A stretch of 64,000 nt of DNA from Edaphobacter flagellatus (GTDB lineage Bacteria > Acidobacteriota > Terriglobia > Terriglobales > Acidobacteriaceae). The stretch is from assembly GCF_025264665.1 (NCBI RefSeq), contig NZ_CP073697.1:3515501-3579500 (forward strand). Reading direction: 5' to 3'. The notes beneath the pieces are model-generated. The model searched no databases and was not told the DNA's origin. It worked only from the letters and a program-made list of their open reading frames with translations. The translations under genes were made by a program, and so were the position numbers. Below are positions 36,302-44,893 of this stretch, piece after piece; positions within the stretch are counted from its first letter, which is position 1, and the number at the start of each line of letters is the position of its first letter.

Positions 36302-36451
36302 GAGGAACGGAATCGTAAACAGGGTTTTCACGTTGCCGGGATTTCGGCAGTGCTATCTTCTTGAAGACGCCTTCATCCGTATGCAGCGGACTGCTCCCGA
36401 GCCATGGAGCGAAGAAGGACGACGCAAGTAGAACCGGAAGACAGGGGAACG

Positions 36452-37099
36452 ATGGCAAAGATCAGGAAGACATTGAGTCAGGCAATTGAGGAGAGACGCG
36501 CGACACCGAGCTTCGACAGCGCGCCTCTTCCGCCAGAGGACCTGAAGCAGATTCTTGAGGCTGGACTACGTGCGCCCAGTGGGTACAACATGCAGCCGTG
36601 GCGTTTTGTGGTGGTGCAGTCGCCGGAGCAGAAGCGGCGTCTGCGTGCAGCAAGCTACAACCAGGCCAAGGTAGAGGAGGCCTCTGCCGTCATTGTTGCC
36701 TGTGGCGATGCCGATGGCTGGCGCAAAGATGTTGACCTGATGCTGGAACAGGGACGGAGCGGCGGCATGCCGGAGAGTTACGCAGCACAGGCACGCACCA
36801 GCATCTCGAACTTCCTGAGCGGCTTTACGACGGAACAGATGCATGCCTGGCTCAACAAGCACGTTATGATCGCCTTCACCCACATGATGCTGATGGCCGA
36901 GGTGATGGGATACGATACGGCTCCAATGGAAGGCTTCGAGCAGGATAAAGTGCACGAGGCATTGCGGTTGCCGATGAGCTACTGGGTGGTGGCGCTGCTG
37001 GGGATCGGACATCTGAAGGGGCCGGACAAGTACAACGGCGGACGTTTCGAGATGTCGCACACGGTCTTCGGCGAAGAGTACGGTAAGCCGCTGAAGTGA
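36452..37099 (+). CDS. Nitroreductase family protein
   Basis: 215 residues from ATG 36452, with AGGGGAA upstream. An FMN-dependent NAD(P)H oxidoreductase by family. The AIEERRATPSFDSAPL start, APSGYNMQPWRFVVV (FMN contact, about 46-60), the helix KHVMIAFTHMMLMAEVMGYDTAPMEGF and VALLGIGH are standard. The substrate is unknown; these enzymes reduce quinones, nitro compounds or flavins. It precedes a NUDIX gene by nine bases and an alpha/beta hydrolase, suggesting a small operon for metabolite clean-up. Confidence 0.9.
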   Translation: MAKIRKTLSQAIEERRATPSFDSAPLPPEDLKQILEAGLRAPSGYNMQPWRFVVVQSPEQKRRLRAASYNQAKVEEASAVIVACGDADGWRKDVDLMLEQGRSGGMPESYAAQARTSISNFLSGFTTEQMHAWLNKHVMIAFTHMMLMAEVMGYDTAPMEGFEQDKVHEALRLPMSYWVVALLGIGHLKGPDKYNGGRFEMSHTVFGEEYGKPLK

Positions 37100-37108
37100 G
37101 CCCGAACC

Positions 37109-37585
37109 TTGTCTACGGACAGCGATGAGATCAGGCCGCGGCGCGAGTATCCTCGCGCACCAATCGTTGGCGTAGCCGGTGTTGTGCTGTGTGGGGACAG
37201 GGTTCTACTGATCCGCCGTGGGCGCGAACCGCTAATCGGGGCATGGTCGTTGCCGGGCGGTGCGCTTGAGCTTGGCGAGACGACAGCCGAGGGAATTTCA
37301 CGCGAGATATTCGAAGAGACCGGGGTGCAGGTGCGTCCGATAGCCATCATCACAACGCTGGATCGCATCCTGCGCGATGCGGATGGCGCCGTGCAGTTCC
37401 ACTATGTGCTTGTGGAGTGGTTCTGCGTTGCCGATGATTGCTGCGATCCGATCTGCGGCGATGACGCGGCCGATGCACGTTGGGTTTTGTGCGAGGAGGT
37501 TTTTTCTGCGACCTATAAGCTCGACGAGACTACACTGGGCGTGATCGAAGGTGCGCTGAAGATCGCGGAGACGATGCAGAGATGA
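37109..37585 (+). CDS. NUDIX hydrolase
   Basis: 158 residues from TTG 37109, the only start that keeps the N-terminal strand. The complete Nudix box is GGALELGETTAEGISREIFEETGV in positions about 50-73 (G-x5-E-x7-REIxEETG), binding the metal that helps cut a nucleoside-diphosphate bond. RAPIVGVAGVVLCGDRVLLIRR is the leading sheet. The domain is preceded by a short basic leader and followed by a strand carrying several Cys residues (CVADDCCDPIC). The substrate is not predictable. It overlaps the alpha/beta hydrolase gene by ATGA. Confidence 0.92.
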   Translation: MSTDSDEIRPRREYPRAPIVGVAGVVLCGDRVLLIRRGREPLIGAWSLPGGALELGETTAEGISREIFEETGVQVRPIAIITTLDRILRDADGAVQFHYVLVEWFCVADDCCDPICGDDAADARWVLCEEVFSATYKLDETTLGVIEGALKIAETMQR

Positions 37586-38547
37586 TGAAGATCGCGCTGC
37601 GCTTATTTGCGGTAATAGCCGTGCTGCTTCTGGTTGCCGGGTTGATCTTCTACTTCAACCCGCTATGGGTGGTCGATCAGCAGGTGCGTCTGCACTTGTG
37701 GCGCGAAGGCGTCAAGAGCGACTATGTCGACGCCGGCGGATATCGGCTGCACTACTTTGAAGCTGGCAAGCCGGATGGAACTCCGCTGCTGCTGGTTCAT
37801 GGGCTGGGCGCACGCGGCGAAGACTGGCGCGAGATGATTCCTGCGCTGGCTGCACGTGGATTTCACATCTATGCGCCGGATCTTCCCGGCTATGGTCGCT
37901 CCTCGAAACCGGCGAATGCGGATTACTCCATTGCGATGGAGGAGGCAGCGGTCGTTTCGTTTATGCAGGCTGTTCATCTTGCCCACGCCGATATCGGCGG
38001 ATGGTCGATGGGCGGATGGATTGCGATGAAGCTGACATTCGATCATCCGGAGCTGGTCGATCGGCTCGTCGTTTATGACAGCGCTGGCGTCTATTTCCCG
38101 GCAACGTTCGGCGCCGATCTCTTTGTGCCGACTGATGCCGATGGCGTCACGAAGCTGATGGCGATCCTCTCTCCGCATCCGCAGCCTATACCAGCCTTCG
38201 TGATGCGCGACGTGTTGCGCAAGATCGCCCATAATGGCTGGGTGACCGAGCGCAGCATGGCGTCTATGGTGAGCGGACGCGACCTGATGGACTTTCGTCT
38301 GCACGATATCCAGAAGCCGACGCTGATTGTTTGGGGATCTGAGGACGAGTTGATTCCGCTTGAGTCCGGCCGCAAGATTCATGAAGGCATTCCGAATTCG
38401 GTGCTGAATATCGTTAAAGGTTGCGGGCATCTTGCGCCGCTCGAGTGTTCGCAGCCAGTCGCCGAAGCAACTGATGTGTTTCTGAAGGCGCAGCCTCCGA
38501 TGCAGGGCGGTGAGAAGGTCTTTCTTACTATTGGGATTCCGCGCTAG
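37582..38547 (+). CDS. Alpha/beta hydrolase, membrane-anchored
   Basis: 321 residues. An N-terminal membrane helix (about 5-25) probably anchors it facing the periplasm. The alpha/beta fold begins near 48 (YRLHYFEAG, LLLVHGLGA oxyanion region), with nucleophile Ser in GGWSMGGW (about 141), acid in WGSEDELIP and His in GCGHLAPLE. Family members are esterases, lipases or haloalkane-type hydrolases; the substrate is unknown. The gene starts within the ATGA of the NUDIX gene and overlaps the end of ubiX by four bases, tail to tail. Confidence 0.9.
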   Translation: MMKIALRLFAVIAVLLLVAGLIFYFNPLWVVDQQVRLHLWREGVKSDYVDAGGYRLHYFEAGKPDGTPLLLVHGLGARGEDWREMIPALAARGFHIYAPDLPGYGRSSKPANADYSIAMEEAAVVSFMQAVHLAHADIGGWSMGGWIAMKLTFDHPELVDRLVVYDSAGVYFPATFGADLFVPTDADGVTKLMAILSPHPQPIPAFVMRDVLRKIAHNGWVTERSMASMVSGRDLMDFRLHDIQKPTLIVWGSEDELIPLESGRKIHEGIPNSVLNIVKGCGHLAPLECSQPVAEATDVFLKAQPPMQGGEKVFLTIGIPR

Positions 38548-39155
38548 TCGGTATCAGGCTGCCACTGGTACGCGCCGGGTTGCGGCATGCCGATATGCGC
38601 AAGCACGCGGTGGACGAACTGCTGTGCCATCTCCGTTGTGCTCTGCGGAAGATTGTAGAGCGTGGGAATAGTCGGGAAAATAGTTGCGCCAGCTTCAGCC
38701 GCAAGCTGCATGTTACGCAGATGAATGCGATTGAACGGGGTCTCCCGCACGCACAGAATCAGCGGACGCCGCTCTTTGAGAGTGACATCGGCTGCGCGAT
38801 GAATCAGGTTCGATGCAAGGCCGTTGGCGATAGCTGCGAGCGTCCCCATGGAGCAGGGAAGCACGATCATCGCGCCTGTGGGATAACTGCCGCTGGCGAT
38901 ACTGGCTCCAATGTCGGAATCGGCGTGCTGACGAAGCTTGGTGCATGGGGCGCCGAGTAGCTTCTCTACCAGTCCGTTGCGTCCACTCAGTTGCAGCTCT
39001 TCTGCAAAGACGCGCAGCGAGTTTTCTGACGCAATAAAGTTGATGTGTGCGACGCGTGCATCGGCGGCAAGCGCGCGCAGCATCTCGGCGGCATAGATGC
39101 TGCCGCTGGCTCCGGTGACGGCGAGGGTGATGTTGCAGGCTTCAGTCACAGGCAT
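38544..39155 (-). CDS. ubiX: Flavin prenyltransferase UbiX family
   Basis: 203 residues. The enzyme attaches dimethylallyl to FMN, making the cofactor of UbiD decarboxylases. LAVTGASGSIYAAEML (flavin loop), the D-x-GASIASGSYPTGAMIVLPCSMGTLAAIANG segment (about 82-112), ERRPLILCVRETPFNRIHLRNM and MPQPGAY-type end are diagnostic. It is cytoplasmic and forms dodecamers in known members. No ubiD-like gene is in the window. It shares a strand with, and sits close to, the cysteine-cluster gene, 23 bases downstream of it. Confidence 0.95.
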   Translation of the reverse strand: MPVTEACNITLAVTGASGSIYAAEMLRALAADARVAHINFIASENSLRVFAEELQLSGRNGLVEKLLGAPCTKLRQHADSDIGASIASGSYPTGAMIVLPCSMGTLAAIANGLASNLIHRAADVTLKERRPLILCVRETPFNRIHLRNMQLAAEAGATIFPTIPTLYNLPQSTTEMAQQFVHRVLAHIGMPQPGAYQWQPDTD

Positions 39156-39178
39156 GATTATCGCCGATGCGGCTGGTG

Positions 39179-39787
39179 TCAGGCATTCCGCAGTGCAAAG
39201 GCGACAATCGTTTCGCCGTGCAGATGGTGCGCGACATCGAAGGCGGCATTGCTTGCCGTCTCTTGCGCGGGGAGGGTGGGGTCGAGTTCGGCAGCGGCGA
39301 TCTCCTCGGTTGTCGCCGTGATGAAGCAGAGCTCGCAGGTCGCAAGATCGCCTTCAGCCGTGCGCATCGGCGGTCCGAAGGTACGACAGACAATAGGGCG
39401 CGCTGCGTACAGATCACAGGTCCCGGTGACTGGATCGAGAACAGGACAGGGCTCGTTATCGCCGATGCTTTCTTCGTCGGCGAAGAGGGCCGCCTCTTCA
39501 TAAGCATCATTGAGAATGCCAGTGACGAGATCGCCTGGGAAGAGTGGTGCGATGCGAGCGAGCGAATCGACCACACGAGCGCGAATACGCTGCGCTGCAG
39601 AAGTATCACCGTGTTCAAGTGCGCTGAGCGCATTGCGGAGGCGTGATGCGTCTTGTTGCGAGATGGGAAAGACGCCGTGACAACACTGCGTGCATCCAGG
39701 CCGACAGGCAAGATGCGTGCCGCCCCGCTCTACAGCGGAGACCAGAGCGGCATCTACGATATGGACAAGCCTGTCGTCGGTAGACAT
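39179..39787 (-). CDS. YkgJ-type zinc/iron-chelating cysteine-cluster protein
   Basis: 202 residues. CRPGCTQCCHGVF near residue 28 and CPVLDPVTGTCDLYAARPIVCRTFG near 113 give the CxxxCxxCC ... CxxxxxxxCxxYxxRPxxCRxF pattern of the Fe-S or zinc-cluster family CxxCxxCC (PF03692). The role is unknown; members are thought to be oxidoreductase-associated or metal-binding. It lies 13 bases downstream of purB and 23 upstream of ubiX on the same strand, so all three probably share a transcript. Confidence 0.9.
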   Translation of the reverse strand: MSTDDRLVHIVDAALVSAVERGGTHLACRPGCTQCCHGVFPISQQDASRLRNALSALEHGDTSAAQRIRARVVDSLARIAPLFPGDLVTGILNDAYEEAALFADEESIGDNEPCPVLDPVTGTCDLYAARPIVCRTFGPPMRTAEGDLATCELCFITATTEEIAAAELDPTLPAQETASNAAFDVAHHLHGETIVAFALRNA

Positions 39788-39799
39788 AACGCAAACAAA

Positions 39800-41101
39800 T
39801 TATTTTCCAAGCACACGCTTGAAGATGGCATCCACATTCGCCAGCTGGCGGTTGTAATCGAACGCATGTGCCAGCTTCTCGGGTGAGAGCCGTGCGGTGA
39901 TCTCCGGCACCTTGGCGATCTCTTCGCGGAAGACGAGATCGTTCTTCCATGAGTTCATCGCATGGCCCTGCACGAGGCGGTAAGCGTCTTCGCGGCTCAT
40001 GCCGGACTCGGCGAGATCGAGCAGAAGCTGGCCGGAGAAGATGAGGCCGCCGGTGGATTCGAGATTCTTCAGCATGCGCGCCGGGTAGACCAGCAGCTTG
40101 TCGATCAGGTTCGTTGTCTTCGCCAGCAGGTAGTCGGCGAGGATCGTCGAGTCGGGGAAGATGACGCGCTCGGCAGAAGAGTGCGAGATATCGCGCTCAT
40201 GCCAGAGGGCAACATTTTCGAGAGCCGTCTGCGCATTGGAGCGCATGACGCGCGCAAGCCCGGAGATCTGCTCGCTGGTGATGGGGTTGCGCTTGTGCGG
40301 CATAGCGCTTGAACCCTTCTGCTTCTCGGAGAAGAACTCCTCGGCTTCGCGAACCTCGGTGCGCTGCAGATGGCGAATCTCGGTGGCGATCTTATCGAGC
40401 GTGCTGGCCAATACTGCGAGTGTCGAGATGTAAGCCGCATGGCGATCGCGTTGCAGTACCTGCGTGGCGATGTCGGCAGGCTTCAAGCCCAGCTCGGCGC
40501 AGATGGCCTCTTCATGCTCGGGCTTCAGGTGGCCGAAGGTGCCGACCGCGCCGGAGAGCTTGCCCACGCGCAGATCTTCTGCGGCGGCATCGAAGCGTGC
40601 GAGGTTACGTTGCATCTCCGAGTACCAGAGCAGGAGTTTCAGCCCAAAGGTAGAAGGCTCGGCATGGATGCCGTGCGTGCGGCCGATGATCGGCGTCATC
40701 TTGAACTCGAGCGCGCGGCGCTTCAAAACATCAGAGAGCGCGACGATGCCTTCGCGAATGATTACCGACGCTTCGCGAATCTGCAGCGCCTGCGCCGTGT
40801 CCACAACGTCGGTGGACGTGAGGCCGTAGTGAAGCCAGCGCGAGTATTCAGGATTGTTGATGTGTTCGGCAACCGTGGTGGTGAAGGCAATCACGTCGTG
40901 CCGCACCTCGGCTTCAATCTCGTTGATGCGCTCAACGGTGAAGTTCCCCTTATCGCGGATGGCGTCGGCGGCTTCCTGTGGCACCAGGCCAAAGCGCGCG
41001 AGCGCTTGCGATGCGGCGGCCTCCACCTTCAGCCAGCTGCGGTACTTGTTCTCGTCGGACCAGATGCGGCCCATCGCGGGGCGTGTATAGCGAGCGATCA
41101 A
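39800..41101 (-). CDS. purB: Adenylosuccinate lyase
   Basis: 433 residues from TTG 41101, which gives the family N-terminus (M)IARYTRPAMGRIWSDENKY and has GGAG ten bases upstream. PurB makes fumarate plus AICAR or AMP in two steps of purine synthesis. The flexible signature loop is KGSSAMPHKRNP; TSTDVVDTAQ (catalytic His is in the nearby RTHGIHAEPSTFG) and ERVIFPDST are conserved. Homotetrameric and cytoplasmic. It is divergent from the MarR gene; the large palindrome at 41187-41219 lies 86 bases before its start and could affect it too. Confidence 0.96.
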   Translation of the reverse strand: MIARYTRPAMGRIWSDENKYRSWLKVEAAASQALARFGLVPQEAADAIRDKGNFTVERINEIEAEVRHDVIAFTTTVAEHINNPEYSRWLHYGLTSTDVVDTAQALQIREASVIIREGIVALSDVLKRRALEFKMTPIIGRTHGIHAEPSTFGLKLLLWYSEMQRNLARFDAAAEDLRVGKLSGAVGTFGHLKPEHEEAICAELGLKPADIATQVLQRDRHAAYISTLAVLASTLDKIATEIRHLQRTEVREAEEFFSEKQKGSSAMPHKRNPITSEQISGLARVMRSNAQTALENVALWHERDISHSSAERVIFPDSTILADYLLAKTTNLIDKLLVYPARMLKNLESTGGLIFSGQLLLDLAESGMSREDAYRLVQGHAMNSWKNDLVFREEIAKVPEITARLSPEKLAHAFDYNRQLANVDAIFKRVLGK

Positions 41102-41186
41102 AGCGTGTGTTCTCCAGAATTTGCGGGAGTTTTCGTAACTCTTCCATTCTACCGCCTTGATGCGATGAGGATGGTTGGGTCCATAA

Positions 41187-41219
41187 ATATCGTATTGCGA
41201 TATAATCGCAATACGATAT
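41187..41219. promoter_or_regulatory. Perfect 33-bp palindromic operator of the MarR gene
   Basis: ATATCGTATTGCGAT (41187-41201), centre ATA, ATCGCAATACGATAT (41205-41219). Each half is itself near-palindromic (ATATCG-TATTG-CGATAT and ATCG-CAATA-CGAT), so two dimers could bind side by side. It ends four bases before the marR ATG, where a bound repressor would block transcription or initiation. Confidence 0.88.
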
Positions 41220-41223
41220 AACG

Positions 41224-41688
41224 ATGACCCACCGAAAAAGTAAGGCCGCATCTCTGGATTGGGCGAAGCTGGCCGATCTGGCCGAGTTCCGCTATCAGCT
41301 GCGACGCTTTGTCAGCTTCAGTGAAGCAGCCTGCGAACGAGCCGGGATCTCAGCACAGCAGTATCAACTGCTTCAGGTGGTGGCGACCGTGCCTGCAGGG
41401 CAAGAGTCGTCCATCTCCTACATCGCCGAGCGCATGGTGGTGCGTCACAACACCGCGGTCGAGCTTGTGGACCGTGCCGAAAAATCGGGGCTGGTGCAGC
41501 GCGTTGCCGACCCAGCCGATCATCGCCGGTCACTGGTCGAGGCGACATCGCGTGGAAACGATCTTCTGGCACAGCTCGTGCCTGTTCACCTGGCCGAAGT
41601 CCGGACGGAAAATGGCGATCTTCTCCACAGCCTGGAGCAGCTGATTGGGCGTAAAACATCTTCTTCAAAACGAGGAGCAGAACGATGA
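41224..41688 (+). CDS. MarR family transcriptional regulator
   Basis: 154 residues. The winged helix covers about 40-115: QQYQLLQVVATVP, the recognition region SYIAERMVVRHNTAVELVDRAEKSGLVQRV, and wing ADPADHRRSLVEATSRGNDLL. It likely represses its own operon through the palindrome ending four bases before its start. It overlaps the downstream chloride channel gene by ATGA with a GAGGAG site inside its last codons, so its regulon probably includes the channel. The inducing ligand is unknown. Confidence 0.92.
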   Translation: MTHRKSKAASLDWAKLADLAEFRYQLRRFVSFSEAACERAGISAQQYQLLQVVATVPAGQESSISYIAERMVVRHNTAVELVDRAEKSGLVQRVADPADHRRSLVEATSRGNDLLAQLVPVHLAEVRTENGDLLHSLEQLIGRKTSSSKRGAER

Positions 41689-43592
41689 ATCAGGAAGAAT
41701 CAGCCTCCAGTTTGCGGGACTACTCGGCAACGAACAGGATGCTGTTCATCAGCGGGCTGGCAGCGATCCTCGGCGTGGCTGGAGCCATCCTGGCGTGGGT
41801 GCTGTTAGGCCTGATTCGTTTTGCGACGAACATTTTCTACTACCATCGCCTCAGCTTTGCCGATGTCAGCCCGGCGAACAACACTCTTGGCTGGATGGCA
41901 GCCTTTGCCCCGATCCTCGGTGGACTTTTGATTGGTGTGATCGCGCGTTACGGGTCGGAGAAGATTCGCGGCCACGGCATGCCTGAAGCCATCGAGGCCA
42001 TCATCTTCAAGGGTGGCAAGGTTCCTCCACGCATTGCTGTGCTGAAGCCGATTGCTACGGCGATTGCCATCGGCTCGGGCGGTCCGTTCGGTGCGGAAGG
42101 CCCCATCATCATGACCGGCGGCGCAACCGGTTCTCTGATCGGCCAGCTGCTGCGCATGACCGATTCGGAACGCACGACGCTACTGGTTGCTGGTGCTGCT
42201 GCGGGTATGTCGGCGACCTTCTCGTGCCCGTTGTCGGCAGTGTTGCTTGCGGTCGAGCTTCTGCTCTTTGAGTGGAGACCGCGCAGCCTGGTGCCGGTCG
42301 CGGTTGCATCCGTCACCGCGGGGGCGATTCGCAGGCTGCTGCTGGGACCGGGGCCGATCTTTCCCATGCTGCCGACCACGGTGCCCATCCATCACGCAGC
42401 CATGCTGGGAGCGCTTTTCATTGGACTTTTGGCCGCGCTGCTGTCGACAGGGCTGAGTCGCATACTGTATGCGATCGAGGACGTGTTCGAGCGGCTGCCC
42501 ATTCACTGGATGTGGTGGCCTGCCATCGGCGGCGTTGTCGTCGGGCTTGGCGGTCTGATCTTTCCGCAGGCACTCGGTGTTGGTTATGAAGTTATCCAGA
42601 AGCTTGTTACCGACGATGTGACATGGAAGCTGATTCTCGGCGTGCTGGTGATCAAGAGTCTTATCTGGACCTTCTCGCTGGGTTCGAATACATCCGGCGG
42701 TATTCTCGCTCCGCTGCTCATGATCGGCGGAGCTATGGGGGCAGCAGCAGGTCATCTGCTAACGCCCGTGTCGCAGGGAGCGTGGGCGCTGGTCGGCATG
42801 TCGTCCATCCTTGCCGCGGCCATCGGCGCACCTCTGACGGCCGCCATGCTCGCCGTCGAGTTGACACACAACGGCGGCCTGATGCTGCCTGTCCTGCTGG
42901 GCTGCGTGGTCAGCTACGCCGTAAGTGTTCTGCTGCAGCCGCGCTCCATTCTGACTGAGCGGCTAAGCCGCCGCGGCTTCCATCTCAGCCGCGAATACGG
43001 CGTCGATCCGTTAGAGACCGTGATGGTACGTGACGTAATGCACACCAGCGTCTTTGCCTTGCCGATGGATGCAACGCGTCAGGATGCAGCCGACTGGCTG
43101 AAGAAGATGAATGAGCGTGGCAGCGAGGCATGGTCGCACTGGCAGCGACTCTTTCCTCTGGTGGATGCGGATGGCCGTCTGGGCGGCATTCTGACGCGCG
43201 GTCAGATGATCACCGCAGGACGCGACAACAACCTGAAGGGATCGCTACTTGAAGCCGGTAGCGCGAAGCCCGCCGTCGTGGCGCCGAACGACACGCTGCG
43301 TTCTGCTGCCGAGAAGATGGCAGAGTTGCATCTGACGTCGTTTCCTGTGGTCAACGCTCAGGGAGCACTCTCCGGCATCCTCACGATCGAAGATCTGCTT
43401 TCGGCAAGGAGCAAGGCACGGATGCGCGACAGCGATCGCCAGCGTGTCCTGACGCTGCGCTGGCCGTTTGGAAAGCCGCTTCGCGCCGAGCATCCAATCG
43501 ATGATCTCGTGGATCGGGCGTACGACAGTGCGGTTCGCGACCAGGAGAGATTGTTGGCGGCCGAGGAAAAGATCGAGAGTGGACTCGACTAA
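41685..43592 (+). CDS. ClC-type chloride channel/antiporter with CBS domains
   Basis: 635 residues. About 1-440 is the ClC membrane core: the ion-path motif GSGGPFGAEGP (about 125-135) keeps the gating Glu but has Ala where many antiporters have Arg; GSNTSGGILAPLLMIGG is the second signature. About 445-600 holds two CBS repeats (VRDVMHTSVFALP and SLLEAGSAKPAVVAPNDTL...LSGILTIEDLL), usually nucleotide sensors. It may move chloride, fluoride or nitrate; the retained Glu favours a proton-coupled exchanger. It is co-translated with the MarR regulator. Confidence 0.94.
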   Translation: MNQEESASSLRDYSATNRMLFISGLAAILGVAGAILAWVLLGLIRFATNIFYYHRLSFADVSPANNTLGWMAAFAPILGGLLIGVIARYGSEKIRGHGMPEAIEAIIFKGGKVPPRIAVLKPIATAIAIGSGGPFGAEGPIIMTGGATGSLIGQLLRMTDSERTTLLVAGAAAGMSATFSCPLSAVLLAVELLLFEWRPRSLVPVAVASVTAGAIRRLLLGPGPIFPMLPTTVPIHHAAMLGALFIGLLAALLSTGLSRILYAIEDVFERLPIHWMWWPAIGGVVVGLGGLIFPQALGVGYEVIQKLVTDDVTWKLILGVLVIKSLIWTFSLGSNTSGGILAPLLMIGGAMGAAAGHLLTPVSQGAWALVGMSSILAAAIGAPLTAAMLAVELTHNGGLMLPVLLGCVVSYAVSVLLQPRSILTERLSRRGFHLSREYGVDPLETVMVRDVMHTSVFALPMDATRQDAADWLKKMNERGSEAWSHWQRLFPLVDADGRLGGILTRGQMITAGRDNNLKGSLLEAGSAKPAVVAPNDTLRSAAEKMAELHLTSFPVVNAQGALSGILTIEDLLSARSKARMRDSDRQRVLTLRWPFGKPLRAEHPIDDLVDRAYDSAVRDQERLLAAEEKIESGLD

Positions 43593-43598
43593 GGTGCT

Positions 43599-43853
43599 CT
43601 ACGACGAGACGCCGAACAGCTCTTCCATCTCGTCGTAGAGAAATCCCTCGCCGGGCCGGTAGGGCTGCACCCATTTGCCATCGATAACAAATTGGGGAAT
43701 CGCACGCTTGCCGACATTGGCCAGCACCAGATCGGCCGCGCCCGGCGTTCTCTCGATGTCCACCTCTTTGTAGGGGATGTTGTGGGTATCGAGAAAGCGC
43801 TTGGCCTCACGGCAGTCGCGGCACCAGGCTGCGGTGTAAACGGTCAGGTCCAT
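43599..43853 (-). CDS. Glutaredoxin family protein
   Basis: 84 residues from ATG 43853 (TTG 43868 would add five). MDLTVYTAAWCRDCREAKRFL holds a CRDC active site; IPYKEVDIE and AIPQFVIDGKWVQPYRPGE include the cis-Pro loop. It is close to the NrdH/mycoredoxin-like glutaredoxins that reduce disulfides or mixed thiols. It converges with the chloride channel gene, six bases between stops. Confidence 0.9.
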   Translation of the reverse strand: MDLTVYTAAWCRDCREAKRFLDTHNIPYKEVDIERTPGAADLVLANVGKRAIPQFVIDGKWVQPYRPGEGFLYDEMEELFGVSS

Positions 43854-43889
43854 AGCTTCAGTGTACAAACAGTTTTTCCGCTGCGTGTG

Positions 43890-44444
43890 TTAGTCAGGAA
43901 CCTGCCAGCCTGCCAGCGTTTGTGCCAGTGTGATCTCGCCTGTGCCTCCGCTGTTGATTGCGGTTGCCATCTGCGGATAGGCGTTCTGCACATCCACCGT
44001 TTTTGCCCATACAGGAACATCTTCGAGCGTGTAGTGGTACGTGACCTTGGTCTCAGGAAATCCGGTGGCACCCTTCGCAGGCGGAGTCGAGCTCTCGATC
44101 GAGCTCACCGTGCGATGTCCATAGCAGAAGCGCGGCGCATACCGCTGCCCGGCAGTTGCCACCGTAAATCGCGTCGTCTTCACGGCCGACTCGTAGCTGG
44201 CTTCCAGCAGTTGCGACTTCACCAGGGTGTTGAGCTGCTTCGTCATGGCTGGGTCCGATGTCGCATAGGGGAACCGGATATTCGCGAGCAGGCAGTCAGG
44301 ATGCTCTGTATAGAAGGCATTGATGGTCTGCGTATAGTTCGCTGCCGTCGGCTTGGTCTTGGAATCGCAGCCTGCTGCCAGCAGGATCATCGTCACCGGC
44401 AGTAAGGCAGTAAGAAAACGCGTACAGATGGGAGAGGGCTTCAT
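43890..44444 (-). CDS. Lipoprotein of unknown function
   Basis: 184 residues from ATG 44444, which is preceded by AAGGAG; an ATG at 44459 lies before that site. The lipobox LLAAGC (about 21-26) marks a lipid-anchored protein. The mature part starts with a Thr/Lys linker and a domain of mixed strands (NAFYTEHPDCLLANIRFPY, RYAPRFCYGHRTV, KVTYHYTLEDVP). Three Cys residues beyond the lipobox could form a disulfide. No family recognised. It is followed by the glutaredoxin gene after 36 bases on the same strand. Confidence 0.72.
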   Translation of the reverse strand: MKPSPICTRFLTALLPVTMILLAAGCDSKTKPTAANYTQTINAFYTEHPDCLLANIRFPYATSDPAMTKQLNTLVKSQLLEASYESAVKTTRFTVATAGQRYAPRFCYGHRTVSSIESSTPPAKGATGFPETKVTYHYTLEDVPVWAKTVDVQNAYPQMATAINSGGTGEITLAQTLAGWQVPD

Positions 44445-44842
44445 GGGGAACTCCTTCATCGATCATGATGGGAAAAGCGCACTTTGCAGCAGATGGGTGA
44501 GATGCAATCCCTGCCGAGTCAGTTTGTTGTCACCGGATTTCTATCGAAAAGGAGATGCAGAGGGGGTAGCAGTAGCCGGTGATCGAACAGCCCTCTTTTC
44601 CACGCCTTCCACCGCCCTCCACAGCCTCTGCACCACTCCTGCGCCTTGCCTTGGAAGTCCTGAAACCCTACTCTCACAAAGTGCAACGAAAGTTGTAATG
44701 GGCACCCCGAAAAGCAGCGTCAAAACGGTGCGGGAAACTTCGCCTCCAAAGCGGCGATTTGCGGTCTTCCACAGCAAAATCACGGATTTCCACCGCCTTC
44801 TTCCCGTTACAGTCAGATAAATAGGGGTATTCCCACTGCCAA

Positions 44843-44856
44843 CACAACATGTTGTG
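44843..44856. promoter_or_regulatory. Palindrome CACAACATGTTGTG, candidate NrdR-type site
   Basis: A perfect 14-bp inverted repeat eight bases before the -35 box of the nrdJ promoter. Its form is similar to an NrdR box, the repressor site of ribonucleotide reductase genes, but the usual second box at a fixed distance is not obvious. Confidence 0.45.
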
Positions 44857-44864
44857 CTTTATAC

Positions 44865-44893
44865 TTGACACACCCCATAGGGGGCGGTACTTT
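44865..44893 (+). promoter_or_regulatory. Sigma-70-type promoter for nrdJ
   Basis: TTGACA (44865-44870), 17 bases, TACTTT (44888-44893). The consensus -35 box and ideal spacing make this the best candidate; the spacer contains CCCCATAGGGG, an inverted repeat. Transcription would begin near 44900. Confidence 0.6.

Noticed and set aside
44590..44800. Replication origin with DnaA boxes
   Set aside because: Only degenerate TTCCAC-type words occur, with no dnaA, dnaN or AT-rich unwinding region nearby.
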